A stretch of DNA of 25,738 nt from Alphaproteobacteria bacterium (GTDB taxonomy: Bacteria; Pseudomonadota; Alphaproteobacteria; UBA8366). Position numbers and translations under genes: made by a program. The stretch is taken from assembly GCA_029861675.1 (NCBI GenBank), contig JAOTYV010000028.1, positions 1 to 25,738 of the forward strand, written 5' to 3'. This document shows positions 7,599-17,895 of the stretch, piece by piece (the stretch's first letter is position 1; each line of letters begins with the position of its first letter). Under the pieces are notes generated by a model, which worked only from the letters and a program-made list of their open reading frames with translations, was not told the DNA's origin and did no database searches.

Positions 7599-8711
7599 TC
7601 AGGAACTCTGCTTGTCCAACTCCTGAAGCAGGGTGTCCATCATACCCTGGGTCGATACTTTCGTCATGCCCGGCGCCATGATATCGGCGGTCCGGGTGCC
7701 GCCGGACAAGACGGATTGCACCCCGGTTTCGATCAGATCGGCCTCCTCGCCCATCGAGAAGGAATACCGCAGCAACATCGAGAAGCTGAGAACCGCGGCG
7801 AGCGGATTGGCAATATCCTGCCCGGCAATGTCCGGCGCGCTGCCATGCACCGGCTCGTACAGCGCCAGGCGGCGGCCGGTCGCATCCGGCGCGCCGAGCG
7901 ACGCCGACGGCAGCATACCGAGCGACCCGGTCAGCATCGACGCGCAATCGGACAGCATGTCGCCGAAGAGATTGTCCGTAACGATCACATCGAACTGATT
8001 GGGATTACGCACCAGCTGCATGCCGCAATTGTCCGCATACATGTGTTCGAGCGCGACATCGCTGTATTTTTCATTGTGCAATTGGGTGACCACCTCGCGC
8101 CACAATACGCCGGAGGCCATCACGTTTTCCTTGTCGACCGAATGGAGCTTGTTGCCCCGTTCGCGCGCCAACTCAAACGCGACCTCGGCGACCCGGCGGA
8201 TCTCGGTGTCCGTATAGACCTGCGTATCGACGGCCCTGCGCGTACCGTCGGGCAATGTCTCGATGCCGCGCGGCTCACCGAAGTAGATCCCCGAGGTCAG
8301 TTCGCGGACGATCATCACGTCGAGACCCTTGATGATCTCCGGCTTCAGCGACGACGAATCGAGCAAGGCGTCGAAGGTGATCGCCGGACGAAGGTTGGCG
8401 AACAGGTCCATTTCCTTGCGAATGCGCAGCAGGCCGGCTTCCGGCCGCTTGTCGCGGGGCAGGCCGTCATATTTCGGGCCGCCGACCGCGCCCAGCAAAA
8501 CCGCGTCCGCCTCCATGGCCGCCGCCAGGGTCTCGTCGGTCAGCGGCGTCCCATGCACATCGACGGACGCACCGCCGATCGGCCGCTCCTCGATATCGAA
8601 CCGCACCGCGCGGCGCTGTTCCATCCACTGGATGACGCGCTGCGTCTGATCCATGATTTCCGGTCCGACATAGTCGCCCGGCAATATCAGAAGTTTCTTG
8701 TTCGCGGCCAT
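7599..8711 (-). CDS. leuB: 3-isopropylmalate dehydrogenase
   Basis: The 370-aa enzyme oxidises and decarboxylates 3-isopropylmalate with NAD+, the third dedicated step of leucine synthesis, in the cytoplasm. The N-terminus [20 protein letters not shown] matches the family, except that YVG replaces the usual GIG. Other marks are [11 protein letters not shown] near residue 72, [56 protein letters not shown] and [19 protein letters not shown]. It follows the third leuC by 82 bp in the same orientation. Full length and with key segments intact. Confidence 0.97.
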   Translation of the reverse strand: MAANKKLLILPGDYVGPEIMDQTQRVIQWMEQRRAVRFDIEERPIGGASVDVHGTPLTDETLAAAMEADAVLLGAVGGPKYDGLPRDKRPEAGLLRIRKEMDLFANLRPAITFDALLDSSSLKPEIIKGLDVMIVRELTSGIYFGEPRGIETLPDGTRRAVDTQVYTDTEIRRVAEVAFELARERGNKLHSVDKENVMASGVLWREVVTQLHNEKYSDVALEHMYADNCGMQLVRNPNQFDVIVTDNLFGDMLSDCASMLTGSLGMLPSASLGAPDATGRRLALYEPVHGSAPDIAGQDIANPLAAVLSFSMLLRYSFSMGEEADLIETGVQSVLSGGTRTADIMAPGMTKVSTQGMMDTLLQELDKQSS

Positions 8712-8793
8712 TCTCGCCTCTCGGTTCTTCTTGATTGTTGTCGCGCGGAGCCATGAAACCGGATGGCGTTTTCACAACGCCCGGCGCCGTGCG

Positions 8794-10206
8794 TTACTCT
8801 GAAATCTCGCGGATATCGACGAAATGCCCGGCAACCGCCGCGGCCGCCGCCATGGCGGGACTGACCAGATGGGTGCGCCCGCCGCGTCCCTGCCGGCCCT
8901 CGAAATTGCGGTTCGACGTTGAAGCGCAACGCTCGCCCGGCTCGATCCGGTCGTCGTTCATGCCGACGCACATGGAACATCCCGGTTCGCGCCACTCGAA
9001 ACCCGCCTCGAGGAAGATCCGGTCGAGCCCTTCCGATTCGGCGGCCAGCTTCACCGGGCCCGATCCCGGCACCACGATTGCCTGGACGCCATCGGCGACG
9101 CGCCGTCCTTCTGCGAAGGCGGCGGCGGCGCGCAAATCCTCGATCCGGCTGTTGGTGCAGGATCCGATGAAGACGCGGTCGACGCCGATATCCGTCATCG
9201 ACGTTCCGGCGGCGAGCCCCATATAGTCGAGCGACCGCTGCATCGATTGCTGCCGGTCGGCGCTGTCGGCCTTCGCCGGATCCGGCACCTGGCCGGTCAC
9301 CGGCACCACATCCTCAGGGCTGGTACCCCAGGTCACCTGCGGCTGAATATCGGCCGCGTCGATTCGGATATCCGTATCGAAGACTGCGCCGTCATCGGTC
9401 GGCAGGGTGCGCCAATAGGCCACGGCCGCCTCCCAGTCGCCGCCCTGCGGCGCGCGCGGCCGGCCCTTCAGATAGGCGTAGGTGGTCTCGTCCGGCGCAA
9501 TCATGCCGGCGCGGGCGCCTGCCTCGATGGTCATGTTGCAGACCGTCATCCGGCCTTCCATCGAGAGATCGCGAATCGCTTCGCCGGCGTATTCGATGGC
9601 GTGTCCGGTGCCGCCCGCCGTTCCGATACGGCCGATGACGGTCAGGATGAGGTCTTTCGCCGTACAGCCCGCCGGCATCGGGCCGTCAATCAGCACCCGC
9701 ATGGTCCGCATCGGCTGTTGCACCAGGGTCTGGGTCGCCAGTACATGCTCGACTTCGGAGGTACCGATCCCGAAGGCCAGCGTCCCGAAGGCGCCATGGG
9801 TCGCGGTGTGGCTGTCGCCGCAAACCAGCGTCGTGCCCGGCAGGGTAAAGCCCTGTTCCGGGCCGACGATATGTCCGATGCCCTGGCGCGAATCGAGCAA
9901 ATCGTACAATTCGACGCCGAACGCCCGGCAATTATTCACCATCGTTTCGAGCATGCGCCGCGCATCTGGGTCGGCAATTTCCTTGTCGCGGTTGCGCGTT
10001 GGCACGACATGGTCGATCACCGCCATGGTCGCATCGATGCGCCGGACCGGCAGGCCGGCCAGCCGCATGGATTCGAAAGCCTGCGGCGTCGAGCCTTCGT
10101 GAATCAAATGGCGATCGATGTAGAGCCGGCTCGTGCCATCCGGCTCGGGCGCATGGACAAGATGGCTCTGCCAGATCTTCTCGTAGAGCGTCCGGGATTG
10201 CGCCAT
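8794..10206 (-). CDS. 3-isopropylmalate dehydratase large-subunit paralog, third copy in the operon
   Basis: This 470-aa protein is a complete LeuC-type aconitase-superfamily large subunit. It isomerises 2- to 3-isopropylmalate or a related substrate, together with a small subunit. The 4Fe-4S ligands are present: C350 in [12 protein letters not shown] and C410/C413 in [19 protein letters not shown] and [15 protein letters not shown] are intact. It departs from the usual sequence at [14 protein letters not shown], at GTLAF, and with an extra Cys in [10 protein letters not shown]. The ATG at 10206 is chosen because [12 protein letters not shown] matches the start of the two sister copies and a GGGG/AAGG stretch lies upstream. 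It begins only 4 bp after the second leuC. It shares [12 protein letters not shown] and RSLDYMGL with the second copy more than with the first. Specificity may have drifted; no symbol is given for that reason. Confidence 0.9.
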   Translation of the reverse strand: MAQSRTLYEKIWQSHLVHAPEPDGTSRLYIDRHLIHEGSTPQAFESMRLAGLPVRRIDATMAVIDHVVPTRNRDKEIADPDARRMLETMVNNCRAFGVELYDLLDSRQGIGHIVGPEQGFTLPGTTLVCGDSHTATHGAFGTLAFGIGTSEVEHVLATQTLVQQPMRTMRVLIDGPMPAGCTAKDLILTVIGRIGTAGGTGHAIEYAGEAIRDLSMEGRMTVCNMTIEAGARAGMIAPDETTYAYLKGRPRAPQGGDWEAAVAYWRTLPTDDGAVFDTDIRIDAADIQPQVTWGTSPEDVVPVTGQVPDPAKADSADRQQSMQRSLDYMGLAAGTSMTDIGVDRVFIGSCTNSRIEDLRAAAAFAEGRRVADGVQAIVVPGSGPVKLAAESEGLDRIFLEAGFEWREPGCSMCVGMNDDRIEPGERCASTSNRNFEGRQGRGGRTHLVSPAMAAAAAVAGHFVDIREISE

Positions 10207-10210
10207 TGCC

Positions 10211-11620
10211 TTACCCCGCCATTTCGCGCACGTCGGCGAGCCGGCCGGCAATTGCCGCCGCCGCGGCCATGGCCGGGCTGACCAGATGAGTTCGCGCGTC
10301 GCGGCCCTGCCGTCCCTCGAAGTTGCGGTTCGAGGTCGACGCGCAGCGTTTGCCCGGCCTCACCCGGTCCGGATTCATGCCGAGGCACATCGAACAGCCC
10401 GATTCTCGCCACTCGAAGCCCGCCTCGAGGAATACCTTGTCCAGGCCTTCCTCCTCCGCCTGCCGCTTGATCAGGCTCGACCCCGGCGAGACCATGGCGT
10501 CGACGCCGGATGCCACCTTCCGGCCCTTGACCACTTCTGCGGCGGCGCGCAGATCCTCGATTCGGCTGTTCGTGCAGGAGCCAATGAACACGTTGTCGAT
10601 CGGGATTTCGGTCATCGGCGTGCCGGGTTTCAGCCCCATGTAGTCGAGCGAGCGCCGGATTGCCGATTGCTTGTCTTCGGTCTCGCCATCGGACGGATCG
10701 GGCACTTTGCCGGTGATCGGCACCACGTCTTCCGGGCTGGTGCCCCAGGTGACCTGCGGCGCGATCCCACTCACGTCGATCACCACTTCCTTGTCGTAGG
10801 CCGCGCCGTCGTCGGACGGCAGGGTCCGCCAATGGGCGACCGCCGCGTCCCATTCGGCCCCGGTCGGCGCCATCGGCCGGCCCTCAAGATACACGAACGT
10901 CTTGTCGTCGGGCGCGATCAGACCGGCGCGCGCGCCCGCCTCGATGGTCATGTTGCTGACCGTCATGCGGCCTTCCATCGAGAGGTCGCGAATGGCGCGG
11001 CCGCAATATTCGATGATATGACCGGTGCCGCCGGCGGTCCCGAGCTTGCCGATGATCGCCAGGATCAGATCCTTAGCCGTGCAGCCGAGCGGCAACGGGT
11101 CGTCCACCAGCACGCGCATGCTTTTCAGGTCCGGCGCCCGCAATGTCTGGGTCGCCAGCACGTGCTCGACCTCCGATGTCCCGATGCCGAAGGCGAGCGC
11201 ACCGAACGCCCCATGGGTTGCGGTATGGCTGTCGCAGCAAACGACCGTCGTTCCCGGCAGGGTGAAGCCCTGCTCGGGCCCGATGACATGGACGATGCCC
11301 TGCCGCGGGTCGAGCATGTCGAAAATCGGCACGCCGAATTCTTCGCAGTTCCGGCTGAGCGTTTCCACTTGAAGCCGCGACTCGGCGTCTTCGATCCCCT
11401 TGCTCCGGTCGGTGGTGGGAACGTTGTGATCGGCTACCGCGAGGGTCACATTCGGCCGCCGCACCGTGCGCCCGGTCATCCGCAACCCCTCGAAGGCCTG
11501 CGGCGAGAGCACTTCGTGAATCAGGTGGCGGTCGATGTAAAGGATGTTGACCCCATCGTCGAGCTCCGCGACGAGATGGCCGTGCCAAATTTTCTCGAAC
11601 AGCGTCCGGGGATTTGCCAT
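10211..11620 (-). CDS. 3-isopropylmalate dehydratase large-subunit paralog, second copy in the operon
   Basis: A 469-aa complete LeuC-type large subunit, directly downstream of leuD (18-bp gap, GGGGAGG ribosome-binding site). Cluster ligands C349, C409 and C412 are conserved in [12 protein letters not shown] and SGCSMC. Several otherwise steady positions differ. The usual [10 protein letters not shown] is [10 protein letters not shown] (C128-C129). The VPGSG loop reads VSPGSSLIK at 377-385. The residue before GCSMC is Ser instead of Pro. RPGKRCAST replaces PGERCAST, and an extra Cys occurs in IIEYCGRAI. The fold should be intact, but these changes lie in loops near the cluster or substrate. 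It may be an isozyme for another 2-alkylmalate or a LeuC variant sharing the single LeuD. Confidence 0.9.
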   Translation of the reverse strand: MANPRTLFEKIWHGHLVAELDDGVNILYIDRHLIHEVLSPQAFEGLRMTGRTVRRPNVTLAVADHNVPTTDRSKGIEDAESRLQVETLSRNCEEFGVPIFDMLDPRQGIVHVIGPEQGFTLPGTTVVCCDSHTATHGAFGALAFGIGTSEVEHVLATQTLRAPDLKSMRVLVDDPLPLGCTAKDLILAIIGKLGTAGGTGHIIEYCGRAIRDLSMEGRMTVSNMTIEAGARAGLIAPDDKTFVYLEGRPMAPTGAEWDAAVAHWRTLPSDDGAAYDKEVVIDVSGIAPQVTWGTSPEDVVPITGKVPDPSDGETEDKQSAIRRSLDYMGLKPGTPMTEIPIDNVFIGSCTNSRIEDLRAAAEVVKGRKVASGVDAMVSPGSSLIKRQAEEEGLDKVFLEAGFEWRESGCSMCLGMNPDRVRPGKRCASTSNRNFEGRQGRDARTHLVSPAMAAAAAIAGRLADVREMAG

Positions 11621-11638
11621 GTCCTCAGCCTCCCCGGC

Positions 11639-12250
11639 TCAGCGATAGAGCCAGGGTTGCTGCTGCCGCTGCTTTTCCTCGAACGCGTCGATCATTTCCG
11701 CCTTCTGCATCGTCAGGCCGATATCGTCGAGCCCGTTCAACAGGCAATCGCGCCGAAACTCGTCGATCTTGAATTTGATCTTGGCGCCATTCGGCCGGGT
11801 GATCTGCTGGCTTTCGAGATCGACCGTCAATTCCGGATTCTCCTTGTCGGCGGCGTCGGCCATCAGGGCTTCCAGCTCATCCTTCGACACGGTGACCGGC
11901 AGGATGCCGTTCTTGAAACAGTTGTTGTAGAAAATATCGGCGAAGCTGGTCGAGATGACGCAACGGACGCCGAAATCCAGCAGCGCCCAAGGGGCATGCT
12001 CGCGCGACGACCCGCACCCGAAATTGTCCCCCGCGACGATGATCTGCGCATTGCGGTAGGGTTTCTGGTTGAGCACGAATTCCGGCTTCTCGCTGCCGTC
12101 GGTGTTGAACCGCAATTCCTCGAACACCACCTTGCCGAGCCCGGTCCGCTTGATCGTGCGCAGATGCAGCTTCGGAATGATCTGATCGGTGTCGATGTTG
12201 ATCATGTTCATCGGCGCCGCGATGCCGGTCAGCTTGACAAATTTTTCCAT
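11639..12250 (-). CDS. leuD: 3-isopropylmalate dehydratase small subunit
   Basis: The 203-aa product is the swivelling small domain that completes the isopropylmalate isomerase active site. [10 protein letters not shown] at 18-27 and the [13 protein letters not shown] motif at 78-90, with the catalytic-loop Ser, are both present, as is the [16 protein letters not shown] segment. The length is normal for the proteobacterial form. It is the only leuD in the window and sits between one leuC upstream and two downstream. The likely picture is one small subunit serving up to three large subunits, unless another leuD exists elsewhere. Confidence 0.97.
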   Translation of the reverse strand: MEKFVKLTGIAAPMNMINIDTDQIIPKLHLRTIKRTGLGKVVFEELRFNTDGSEKPEFVLNQKPYRNAQIIVAGDNFGCGSSREHAPWALLDFGVRCVISTSFADIFYNNCFKNGILPVTVSKDELEALMADAADKENPELTVDLESQQITRPNGAKIKFKIDEFRRDCLLNGLDDIGLTMQKAEMIDAFEEKQRQQQPWLYR

Positions 12251-12274
12251 TCGAACGCTCCCTTCTCGTAATTC

Positions 12275-12496
12275 TTATTTCCGGCGCACGCGCAGCGCCC
12301 ACATCACCGCCGGAAGAGGTGCGCCGTCATCAAACGCGTCCTCGGCGTCTTGCGCGGAGTCCCAATCAAAACCGGGCGTCAAATCGACGACCCAACCCTG
12401 GCTTCGCAAATCCCGTCCGAACACCCGGTCGATGCCGGTGAGCGGCGCCTTCTGCAAGGCGGTGCCACCGCCCAAACCCTTATCCCACCGGCTCAT
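12275..12496 (-). CDS. Small unknown protein encoded between leuC and leuD
   Basis: A 73-aa frame that I do not recognise. Its ATG overlaps the leuC stop as ATGA (12493-12496), and leuD begins 24 bp after its end, so it is embedded in the isomerase operon and probably translationally coupled. The sequence starts [19 protein letters not shown], has the central stretch [20 protein letters not shown], an acidic run (DAEDAFDDG) and a basic end (ALRVRRK). No signal peptide, membrane segment or metal motif is seen. The absence of low complexity and the exact coupling argue for a real gene. A role in isomerase assembly or cluster delivery is only a guess from position. Confidence 0.68.
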   Translation of the reverse strand: MSRWDKGLGGGTALQKAPLTGIDRVFGRDLRSQGWVVDLTPGFDWDSAQDAEDAFDDGAPLPAVMWALRVRRK

Positions 12497-13896
12497 TTCA
12501 ACAGCTCCCGAACATCGGTCAACCGGCCGGTTACCGCGGCGGCCGCCGCCATCGCCGGGCTGACAAGATGGGTCCGCCCGTCGCGGCCCTGCCGCCCAAC
12601 GAAATTCCGGTTGGTCGTCGAGGCGCAGCGCTCGCCCGGATCCAGCCGGTCGGTATTCATGGCGAGGCACATGGAGCAGCCGGGTTCCCGCCACTCGAAG
12701 CCCGCCGCGATCAAGATGTCGGCAATGCCTTCTTCCTCGGCCTGCTGTTTCACGAGGCCTGAGCCGGGCACGATCATCGCGCGCACGCCGTCGGCGACCT
12801 TGCGGCCCTTCGCCACCGTGGCGACATCGCGCAAATCCTCGATCCGGCCGTTAGTGCAGGAACCGACGAACACCCGGTCCACCGCGATGTCGGATATCGG
12901 CGATCCGGGCGTCAGCCCCATATAGTCCAACGCCTGTTGCATCGAGGCCCGCTTTTCGGCATTGGCCGCGTCCTTCGGGTCGGGCACGACACCGGTGATC
13001 GACACCACGTCTTCCGGGCTGGTACCCCATGTGGTCTGCGGCACGATTTCCGAGACGTCGAGCGTCATTTCGCTGTCATAACGGGCTCCCGGATCGGACG
13101 GCAGGGTCTTCCAATAGGCCACCGCCGCATCCCATTCGGCCCCTTTCGGCGCCATCGGCCGGTCCTTGAGATAGGCAAAGGTTTTTTCATCGGGTGCGAT
13201 CAGACCGGCCCGCGCGCCCGCTTCGATGGTCATATTGCTGACGGTCATGCGCCCTTCCATCGACAGCGCCTCGATCGCCGGTCCGGCATATTCGACCACA
13301 TGGCCGGTGCCGCCCGCGGTGCCGAGCTTGCCGATGACGGCGAGGATCAGATCCTTGGCGGTGCAGCCAAAGGGCAGATCGCCGTTGACCGTTATCCGCA
13401 TGCTTTTGGCCGGCGCCTGGATCAGGGTCTGGGTCGCCAGCACATGCTCGACTTCGGACGTACCGATCCCGAAGGCCAGCGCCCCGAAGGCGCCATGGGT
13501 CGCGGTGTGGCTGTCGCCGCAAACCAGCGTCGTCCCCGGCAAGGTGAAGCCTTGTTCGGGTCCGATGATATGAACGATGCCATTGCGCGGATCCTCGACC
13601 TGGAACAACTCGACCCCGAACTCGGCGCAGTTGTTCCGCAGCGTTTCGATCTGCAGGATCGAATCATCGGGAATTCCCTCGCTGCGATCGGTCGCGATGT
13701 TGTGGTCGATCACCGCAAGCGTGGCATCCGGCCGGCGCACCGCGCGTCCGGCCTGCCGCAATCCCTCATAGGGCTGCGGTGTGGTGACTTCATGGGTCAG
13801 GTGCCGGTCGATGTAGAGCAGGCACGTTCCGTTGTCCTGCACATCGACCAGATGGCCGTCCCAGATCTTCTCAAACAAAGTGCGCGGTTTTGCCAT
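12493..13896 (-). CDS. leuC: 3-isopropylmalate dehydratase large subunit, canonical copy
   Basis: This 467-aa protein is the most orthodox of the three copies. With LeuD it converts 2- to 3-isopropylmalate via a dehydrated intermediate, using a 4Fe-4S cluster. The ligands are C347, C407 and C410 ([19 protein letters not shown]), the same numbers as I recall for E. coli Leu[22 protein letters not shown] and VPGSG are unchanged. The ATG at 13896 ([15 protein letters not shown]) matches the family start; the open frame runs further upstream into rplS, but that part is a shadow. It is 40 bp downstream of rplS, the arrangement common in alphaproteobacteria, which supports naming this copy leuC. 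Confidence 0.96.
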   Translation of the reverse strand: MAKPRTLFEKIWDGHLVDVQDNGTCLLYIDRHLTHEVTTPQPYEGLRQAGRAVRRPDATLAVIDHNIATDRSEGIPDDSILQIETLRNNCAEFGVELFQVEDPRNGIVHIIGPEQGFTLPGTTLVCGDSHTATHGAFGALAFGIGTSEVEHVLATQTLIQAPAKSMRITVNGDLPFGCTAKDLILAVIGKLGTAGGTGHVVEYAGPAIEALSMEGRMTVSNMTIEAGARAGLIAPDEKTFAYLKDRPMAPKGAEWDAAVAYWKTLPSDPGARYDSEMTLDVSEIVPQTTWGTSPEDVVSITGVVPDPKDAANAEKRASMQQALDYMGLTPGSPISDIAVDRVFVGSCTNGRIEDLRDVATVAKGRKVADGVRAMIVPGSGLVKQQAEEEGIADILIAAGFEWREPGCSMCLAMNTDRLDPGERCASTTNRNFVGRQGRDGRTHLVSPAMAAAAAVTGRLTDVRELLK

Positions 13897-13936
13897 CGCG
13901 CTTCTCCATGCTCCCGTGTCCGCCGATTGGCGGTGA

Positions 13937-14386
13937 CTACTTCTCCGTCTCGGACGCTTCCGGCGCCTCTGGCTCGGACATGGCCGCCTTATTGGCCCGG
14001 TCCGTCGCCTCGTCCTGCGCCCGCCGCTGGCCCGTGTCCTCGGCGATACGGGCGGACTTGCCGCGGCGGCCGCGCAGATAATACAGCTTGGCCCGGCGCA
14101 CCGATCCCCGGCGGACGACCTCGATCGAGTCGATCCGCGGACCGTATAACGGGAACACCCGCTCGACACCTTCGCCGTAGCTGATTTTCCGCACCGTGAA
14201 GGAACTGTTCAAGCCCGCATTTCTGCGGCCGATACACACGCCCTCAAAGGCCTGAATACGCTCGCGCGTACCTTCGACGACCCGCACGTTGACCCGCAGG
14301 GAATCGCCTGGACGGAAGGTTGGCACCTGCCGTTGCGCCGAGATTTTCTCAAGCTGCTCTTGTTCGATCTTCTGAATGATATTCAT
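13937..14386 (-). CDS. rplS: 50S ribosomal protein L19
   Basis: The 149-aa product is L19, located at the 30S-50S interface. It starts [14 protein letters not shown] and contains the L19 core [55 protein letters not shown] and [23 protein letters not shown]. Typical L19 is about 115-130 residues. Here a C-terminal extension of roughly 30 residues ends in an Ala/Glu/Pro/Ser-rich acidic tail ([13 protein letters not shown]). It lies 17 bp downstream of trmD and leads into leuC. Confidence 0.97.
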   Translation of the reverse strand: MNIIQKIEQEQLEKISAQRQVPTFRPGDSLRVNVRVVEGTRERIQAFEGVCIGRRNAGLNSSFTVRKISYGEGVERVFPLYGPRIDSIEVVRRGSVRRAKLYYLRGRRGKSARIAEDTGQRRAQDEATDRANKAAMSEPEAPEASETEK

Positions 14387-14403
14387 GGCTTCATCCTCAC
14401 TCG

Positions 14404-15096
14404 CTAAATCTGTGCGCTATGGCGCGACCAAAGGTCTGGCCGGCGCTCTTGCGTAATTCTCTCGGCTTGGGCGCGCCGCCAGGCGCGGATCTTCTCGTGG
14501 TGGCCCGAGACCAGCACCTCGGGCACGCAGCGGCCCTGCCAATCGGCGGGCCGCGTGTAATGGGGATATTCGAGCAGGCCGGATTCGAAACTTTCCTCGG
14601 CAAGCGATACCGCGTCGCCCATGACGCCCGGCAGCAGACGGACACAGGCGTCGATCAGGGCGAGCGCCGCGGGCTCGCCGCCCGACAGCACGAAATCGCC
14701 GAGGCTGACCTCGACCATGGCCCGCGCTTCGATCACCCGTTCGTCGATGCCTTCGTACCGCCCGCACAAAATTGTCAGGCCGGGCTGCTGTGCAAAATCC
14801 TGTACCGTGCGCTGATCGAGCGGCCGGCCGCGCGGCGTCAGATAAATCACCGGCCCCGCCTGATCCTCGACCGATTCCAGCGCCCGGTCGATGACGTCCG
14901 GCCGCATCACCATGCCCGGTCCGCCGCCGAACGGCGAATCATCGACGGTGCCATGGCGATCGGCCGCGAAATCGCGGATGTCGACGGTCTGCAGCGACCA
15001 CGATTCCTGTTTCAGCGCCTTGCCCGCGAGCGACAACCCGAGCGGTCCCGGAAACATCTCGGGAAACAGCGTGAGGACTCGGGCGGCCCAACTCAT
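14404..15096 (-). CDS. trmD: tRNA (guanine-N1)-methyltransferase
   Basis: The 230-aa SPOUT-class enzyme uses S-adenosylmethionine to methylate G37 of tRNAs reading codons that begin with C, which prevents +1 frameshifting. Seen are the start [27 protein letters not shown] near residue 52, the trefoil-knot SAM-site segments [23 protein letters not shown] and [15 protein letters not shown], and [28 protein letters not shown] at the C-terminal side. The ATG overlaps nothing upstream except the rimM stop, as ATGA (15093-15096). Confidence 0.98.
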   Translation of the reverse strand: MSWAARVLTLFPEMFPGPLGLSLAGKALKQESWSLQTVDIRDFAADRHGTVDDSPFGGGPGMVMRPDVIDRALESVEDQAGPVIYLTPRGRPLDQRTVQDFAQQPGLTILCGRYEGIDERVIEARAMVEVSLGDFVLSGGEPAALALIDACVRLLPGVMGDAVSLAEESFESGLLEYPHYTRPADWQGRCVPEVLVSGHHEKIRAWRRAQAERITQERRPDLWSRHSAQI

Positions 15097-15650
15097 GCCT
15101 CCGACTCCGACTCATCCGATGCGTCATCCGACCCACCATCCGGCCGCACCAGGATTTCCGGCAGCGGCACGATGACAACGCGGCCGGCTTCAAGGTCAAT
15201 TGTCGGCACCACCTCGCGGGTAAAGGGATAGAGTTCGACCCGGCCGCCCGTCACCGCGATTTCGATCAGGTCGCCGGCGCCGAAATTTTGCATCGCGCGC
15301 ACCGAGCCGATTTCGTTCCCCGCGTCATCGACCGCTTTCAGGCCGATCAGATCGGCATGGTAGAATTCTTCCTCTTCGGGCGGTGGCAAACGGTCCCGGT
15401 CGACATACAATTCGATGCCGCGCAGCGCCTCCGCCGCGTTGCGGTCGGTCACGCCGTCGATGCGGGCCAGCATCTGGCCACGCGAAACGCCGGCCGGCTT
15501 GAGGCGGAATTGCCGCGCGCCGGCCACATCGGTAACCGGCCCATAGGCCATCACGCCATCCGGTTCCTCGGTAAAGCTCTTCACGCGCACCTGACCCCGC
15601 ACCCCATGGGGCCCGGTGATCACCGCGATACAGACCTTACGATCCGCCAT
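15093..15650 (-). CDS. rimM: Ribosome maturation factor RimM
   Basis: A 185-aa protein needed for maturation of the 30S head, where it works with S19. It has the N-terminal barrel ([28 protein letters not shown]), an [28 protein letters not shown] segment, and the PRC-type C-terminal barrel ([33 protein letters not shown]). The ATG at 15650 (MADRK) is preferred because AGGCGG is directly upstream; a GTG at 15668 would add six residues. The C-terminus ends in an acidic Ser/Asp/Glu tail of about 15 residues ([14 protein letters not shown]). The stop overlaps the trmD start by 4 bp. Confidence 0.94.
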   Translation of the reverse strand: MADRKVCIAVITGPHGVRGQVRVKSFTEEPDGVMAYGPVTDVAGARQFRLKPAGVSRGQMLARIDGVTDRNAAEALRGIELYVDRDRLPPPEEEEFYHADLIGLKAVDDAGNEIGSVRAMQNFGAGDLIEIAVTGGRVELYPFTREVVPTIDLEAGRVVIVPLPEILVRPDGGSDDASDESESEA

Positions 15651-15708
15651 TTCCGCCTGCTCTTGCACTCTGCAATTCCCGATTAGGGCGCTTTCCGATT
15701 AGACCCGG

Positions 15709-16395
15709 TCAGCCGTCCTTCTTTTCGTCCTCGGCCGGTTTCGCGTCTTCCGCCGGCGCATCGGCAGCCGGCGCGTCGCCGCCTTCCGCGGCGGCGTCCG
15801 CCTTGGCTTCAGGCGCCGCTTCCTCGGCCGGGGCTTTCTCTGCTGGCGCTTCCTCGGCTGAGACTTCCTCAGCCGGCGCTTCTTCTGCCGGCGCCGCGTC
15901 GGCGGCCGCCTCTTCAACGACGACCTCTTCCGTCACCGCTTCCTCAGCCGGCGCGTCGGCGACCGCGGCCTCTTCGGCCGGGGCTTCCTCGGCAACGGGT
16001 TCCTCGGCGACCGCCGCTGCCGCGGCTTCCGCTTCCTTGGCCGCTTCCGCCTTCGCCTTGAGCTTTTCTTCCCGTTCGGCCATGCGCTCCAGCGTCTTCG
16101 GCTTCGGCTTGTCCTTCTTGGTCTGTTCGCGATAGGTCGGCATCGGAATGATTTCCGCCTTGCCGAGGAACCGCGCGACACGGTCGGACGGCCGTGCGCC
16201 GACCTTCAGCCAATGCTCGATACGCTCGGTGACCAGGGTCACCCGGCTTGGATCATCCCGCCCAAGCATCGGATTATAGGTGCCGACCTTCTCGATGAAC
16301 CGGCCGTCCCGCGGCATCCGGGAGTCCGCGATAACAATCCGATAGAAAGGCCGTTTCTTGGCCCCGCCGCGTGCCAATCGAATCTTCAAAGACAT
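15709..16395 (-). CDS. rpsP: 30S ribosomal protein S16 with long Ala/Glu-rich tail
   Basis: The first ~80 residues are a standard S16: [33 protein letters not shown] and [22 protein letters not shown]16 binds 16S rRNA and is needed for 30S assembly. The protein is 228 aa, more than twice the usual length. After a basic linker ([13 protein letters not shown], 93-105) a tail made almost only of Ala, Glu, Pro and Asp runs to the end, with many [12 protein letters not shown] units between 130 and 190. The ATG at 16395 is used; an upstream start would add only MID. A tail of this kind occurs in alphaproteobacterial S16 proteins, but this one is long. It sits 79 bp downstream of ffh. Confidence 0.97.
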   Translation of the reverse strand: MSLKIRLARGGAKKRPFYRIVIADSRMPRDGRFIEKVGTYNPMLGRDDPSRVTLVTERIEHWLKVGARPSDRVARFLGKAEIIPMPTYREQTKKDKPKPKTLERMAEREEKLKAKAEAAKEAEAAAAAVAEEPVAEEAPAEEAAVADAPAEEAVTEEVVVEEAAADAAPAEEAPAEEVSAEEAPAEKAPAEEAAPEAKADAAAEGGDAPAADAPAEDAKPAEDEKKDG

Positions 16396-16474
16396 ATCAA
16401 TCAATTTCCCTCTTTAGGTTCGGTTCCACATCCCATCCGAACGCGGTTTCAGCGCGCCGGCGTGGCGATGTGCC

Positions 16475-17845
16475 TTACATTCTAGGCGGCATCCCGGGCA
16501 TGCCCGGCATTTGCGGCATTCCGCCCCGCATCATGCCCTTCTTGCCCATTTTGCCCATCTTCTTCATCATTTTATTCATCATCTGGAACTGCTTCAGCAG
16601 CTTGTTGACGTCCTGTACCGACGTTCCCGAGCCCGCCGCAATCCGCCGCTTCCGCGAGGCTTGAATGACCTTCGGGTGGGTGCGCTCGCGCGGCGTCATC
16701 GACTGGATGATCGCCTCCTGGCGCTTAACCGCACCTTCGTCGATATTCGCCTGCGCCATTTGCGCCTTTGCCTTGGCGGCGCCCGGCAGCATGCCCATCA
16801 CACCGGACAGCCCGCCCATCTTGCGCAACTGCCGCAGCTGTTCGGCCAGATCGTCCAGGTCCATTTGACCCTTCTTGAGCTTGGCCGCGAGCTTTTCCGC
16901 GTCCTCGACCTCGACCGATTCGGCGACTTTTTCGACCAGGCTGACCACGTCGCCCATGCCGAGAATGCGTCCGGCGATCCGGTCCGGGTGAAAATCTTCC
17001 AAGGCGTCGAGTTTCTCGCCGACGCCAAGCAGCTTGATCGGGCAGCCGGTCACCGCCCGCATCGACAAGGCCGCGCCGCCCCGCGCATCGCCGTCGACCC
17101 GGGTCAGCACGATGCCGGTCACGCCGACCCGCGCCTTGAAATTTTCCGCGACATTGACCGCGTCCTGGCCGGTCATCGCATCGGCCACCAGCAGCGTTTC
17201 CAGCGGCAGGGACACGTCGCGGACCGCCGCCACTTCGTCCATCAGCGCTTCGTCCACATGCAGCCGGCCGGCGGTGTCCAGCATCACCACGTCGTAGCCG
17301 CCAAGCCGCGCCGCCTGCATGGCGCGTTTGGCGATTTCCACAGGGCCTTGCCCCGCGACCACCGGCAGCGTCGCCACGCCGGCCTGTTCGCCGAGAACCT
17401 TGAGCTGCTCCTGCGCCGCGGGCCGCGCGACATCGAGCGACGCCATCAGGACTTTCTGGTTGTCCCGCTGTTGCAGGCGCAGCGCGAGCTTCGCCGTGGT
17501 CGTCGTCTTGCCGGACCCCTGCAAGCCCACCATCAGGATCGCGCCGGGCGGTTCCGCTGGAATCAGGATCGAGTCCGCCTCGCCGCCGAGGACCTCGACC
17601 AGGGTATCGTGCACGACCTTGACCACCATTTGGCCGGGCGTGACCGATTTCAGCACGTCCTGACCGATCGCCCGGTCCTTCACGGTGGCGATGAAATCCT
17701 TGACCACCGGCAACGCGACGTCCGCTTCCAACAACGCGATGCGCACCTCGCGAAGCGCGGTTTCGACATCATTCTCTTTAAGGGCGCCCCGTCGGGTCAG
17801 CCCCTCGAAGACTTGGCCGAGGCGGTCGGTCAGCGTGTCAAACAT
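16475..17845 (-). CDS. ffh: Signal recognition particle protein Ffh
   Basis: The 456-aa SRP54 GTPase binds signal sequences of inner-membrane proteins emerging from the ribosome and delivers them to FtsY. The N domain spans about residues 1-90. The G domain has GLQGSGKTTTT at 107-117 (P-loop), DVARPAAQEQL, DTAGRL and TRVDGDARGG. The M domain carries the finger region and the RNA-binding helix (SMTPRERTHPKVIQASRKRRIAAGSG). It ends in a Met/Gly/Pro-rich tail typical of Ffh. GGAG precedes the ATG. It heads the long minus-strand operon and is divergent from dapF across a 246-bp gap; its receptor gene ftsY is 2.3 kb away on the other side. Confidence 0.98.
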   Translation of the reverse strand: MFDTLTDRLGQVFEGLTRRGALKENDVETALREVRIALLEADVALPVVKDFIATVKDRAIGQDVLKSVTPGQMVVKVVHDTLVEVLGGEADSILIPAEPPGAILMVGLQGSGKTTTTAKLALRLQQRDNQKVLMASLDVARPAAQEQLKVLGEQAGVATLPVVAGQGPVEIAKRAMQAARLGGYDVVMLDTAGRLHVDEALMDEVAAVRDVSLPLETLLVADAMTGQDAVNVAENFKARVGVTGIVLTRVDGDARGGAALSMRAVTGCPIKLLGVGEKLDALEDFHPDRIAGRILGMGDVVSLVEKVAESVEVEDAEKLAAKLKKGQMDLDDLAEQLRQLRKMGGLSGVMGMLPGAAKAKAQMAQANIDEGAVKRQEAIIQSMTPRERTHPKVIQASRKRRIAAGSGTSVQDVNKLLKQFQMMNKMMKKMGKMGKKGMMRGGMPQMPGMPGMPPRM

Positions 17846-17895
17846 CTATACTCCATTGTCCTTGCTTGTGTATTCGGGACGATCAACGCAAAACG

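Noticed and set aside
10286..12271. A 661-codon plus-strand open frame opposite leuC and leuD
   Set aside because: It is antisense to two clear LeuC/LeuD genes, is His/Arg/Asp-rich, and shows no recognisable domain. GC-rich codon use on the real strand opens such frames.
13897..14169. N-terminal extension of the first LeuC
   Set aside because: The frame is open but lies inside rplS, and the [12 protein letters not shown] start is shared with the sister copies.
12937..14184. A 415-codon plus-strand frame opposite the first leuC and rplS
   Set aside because: Same mirror effect; it crosses two confirmed genes and has no family features.
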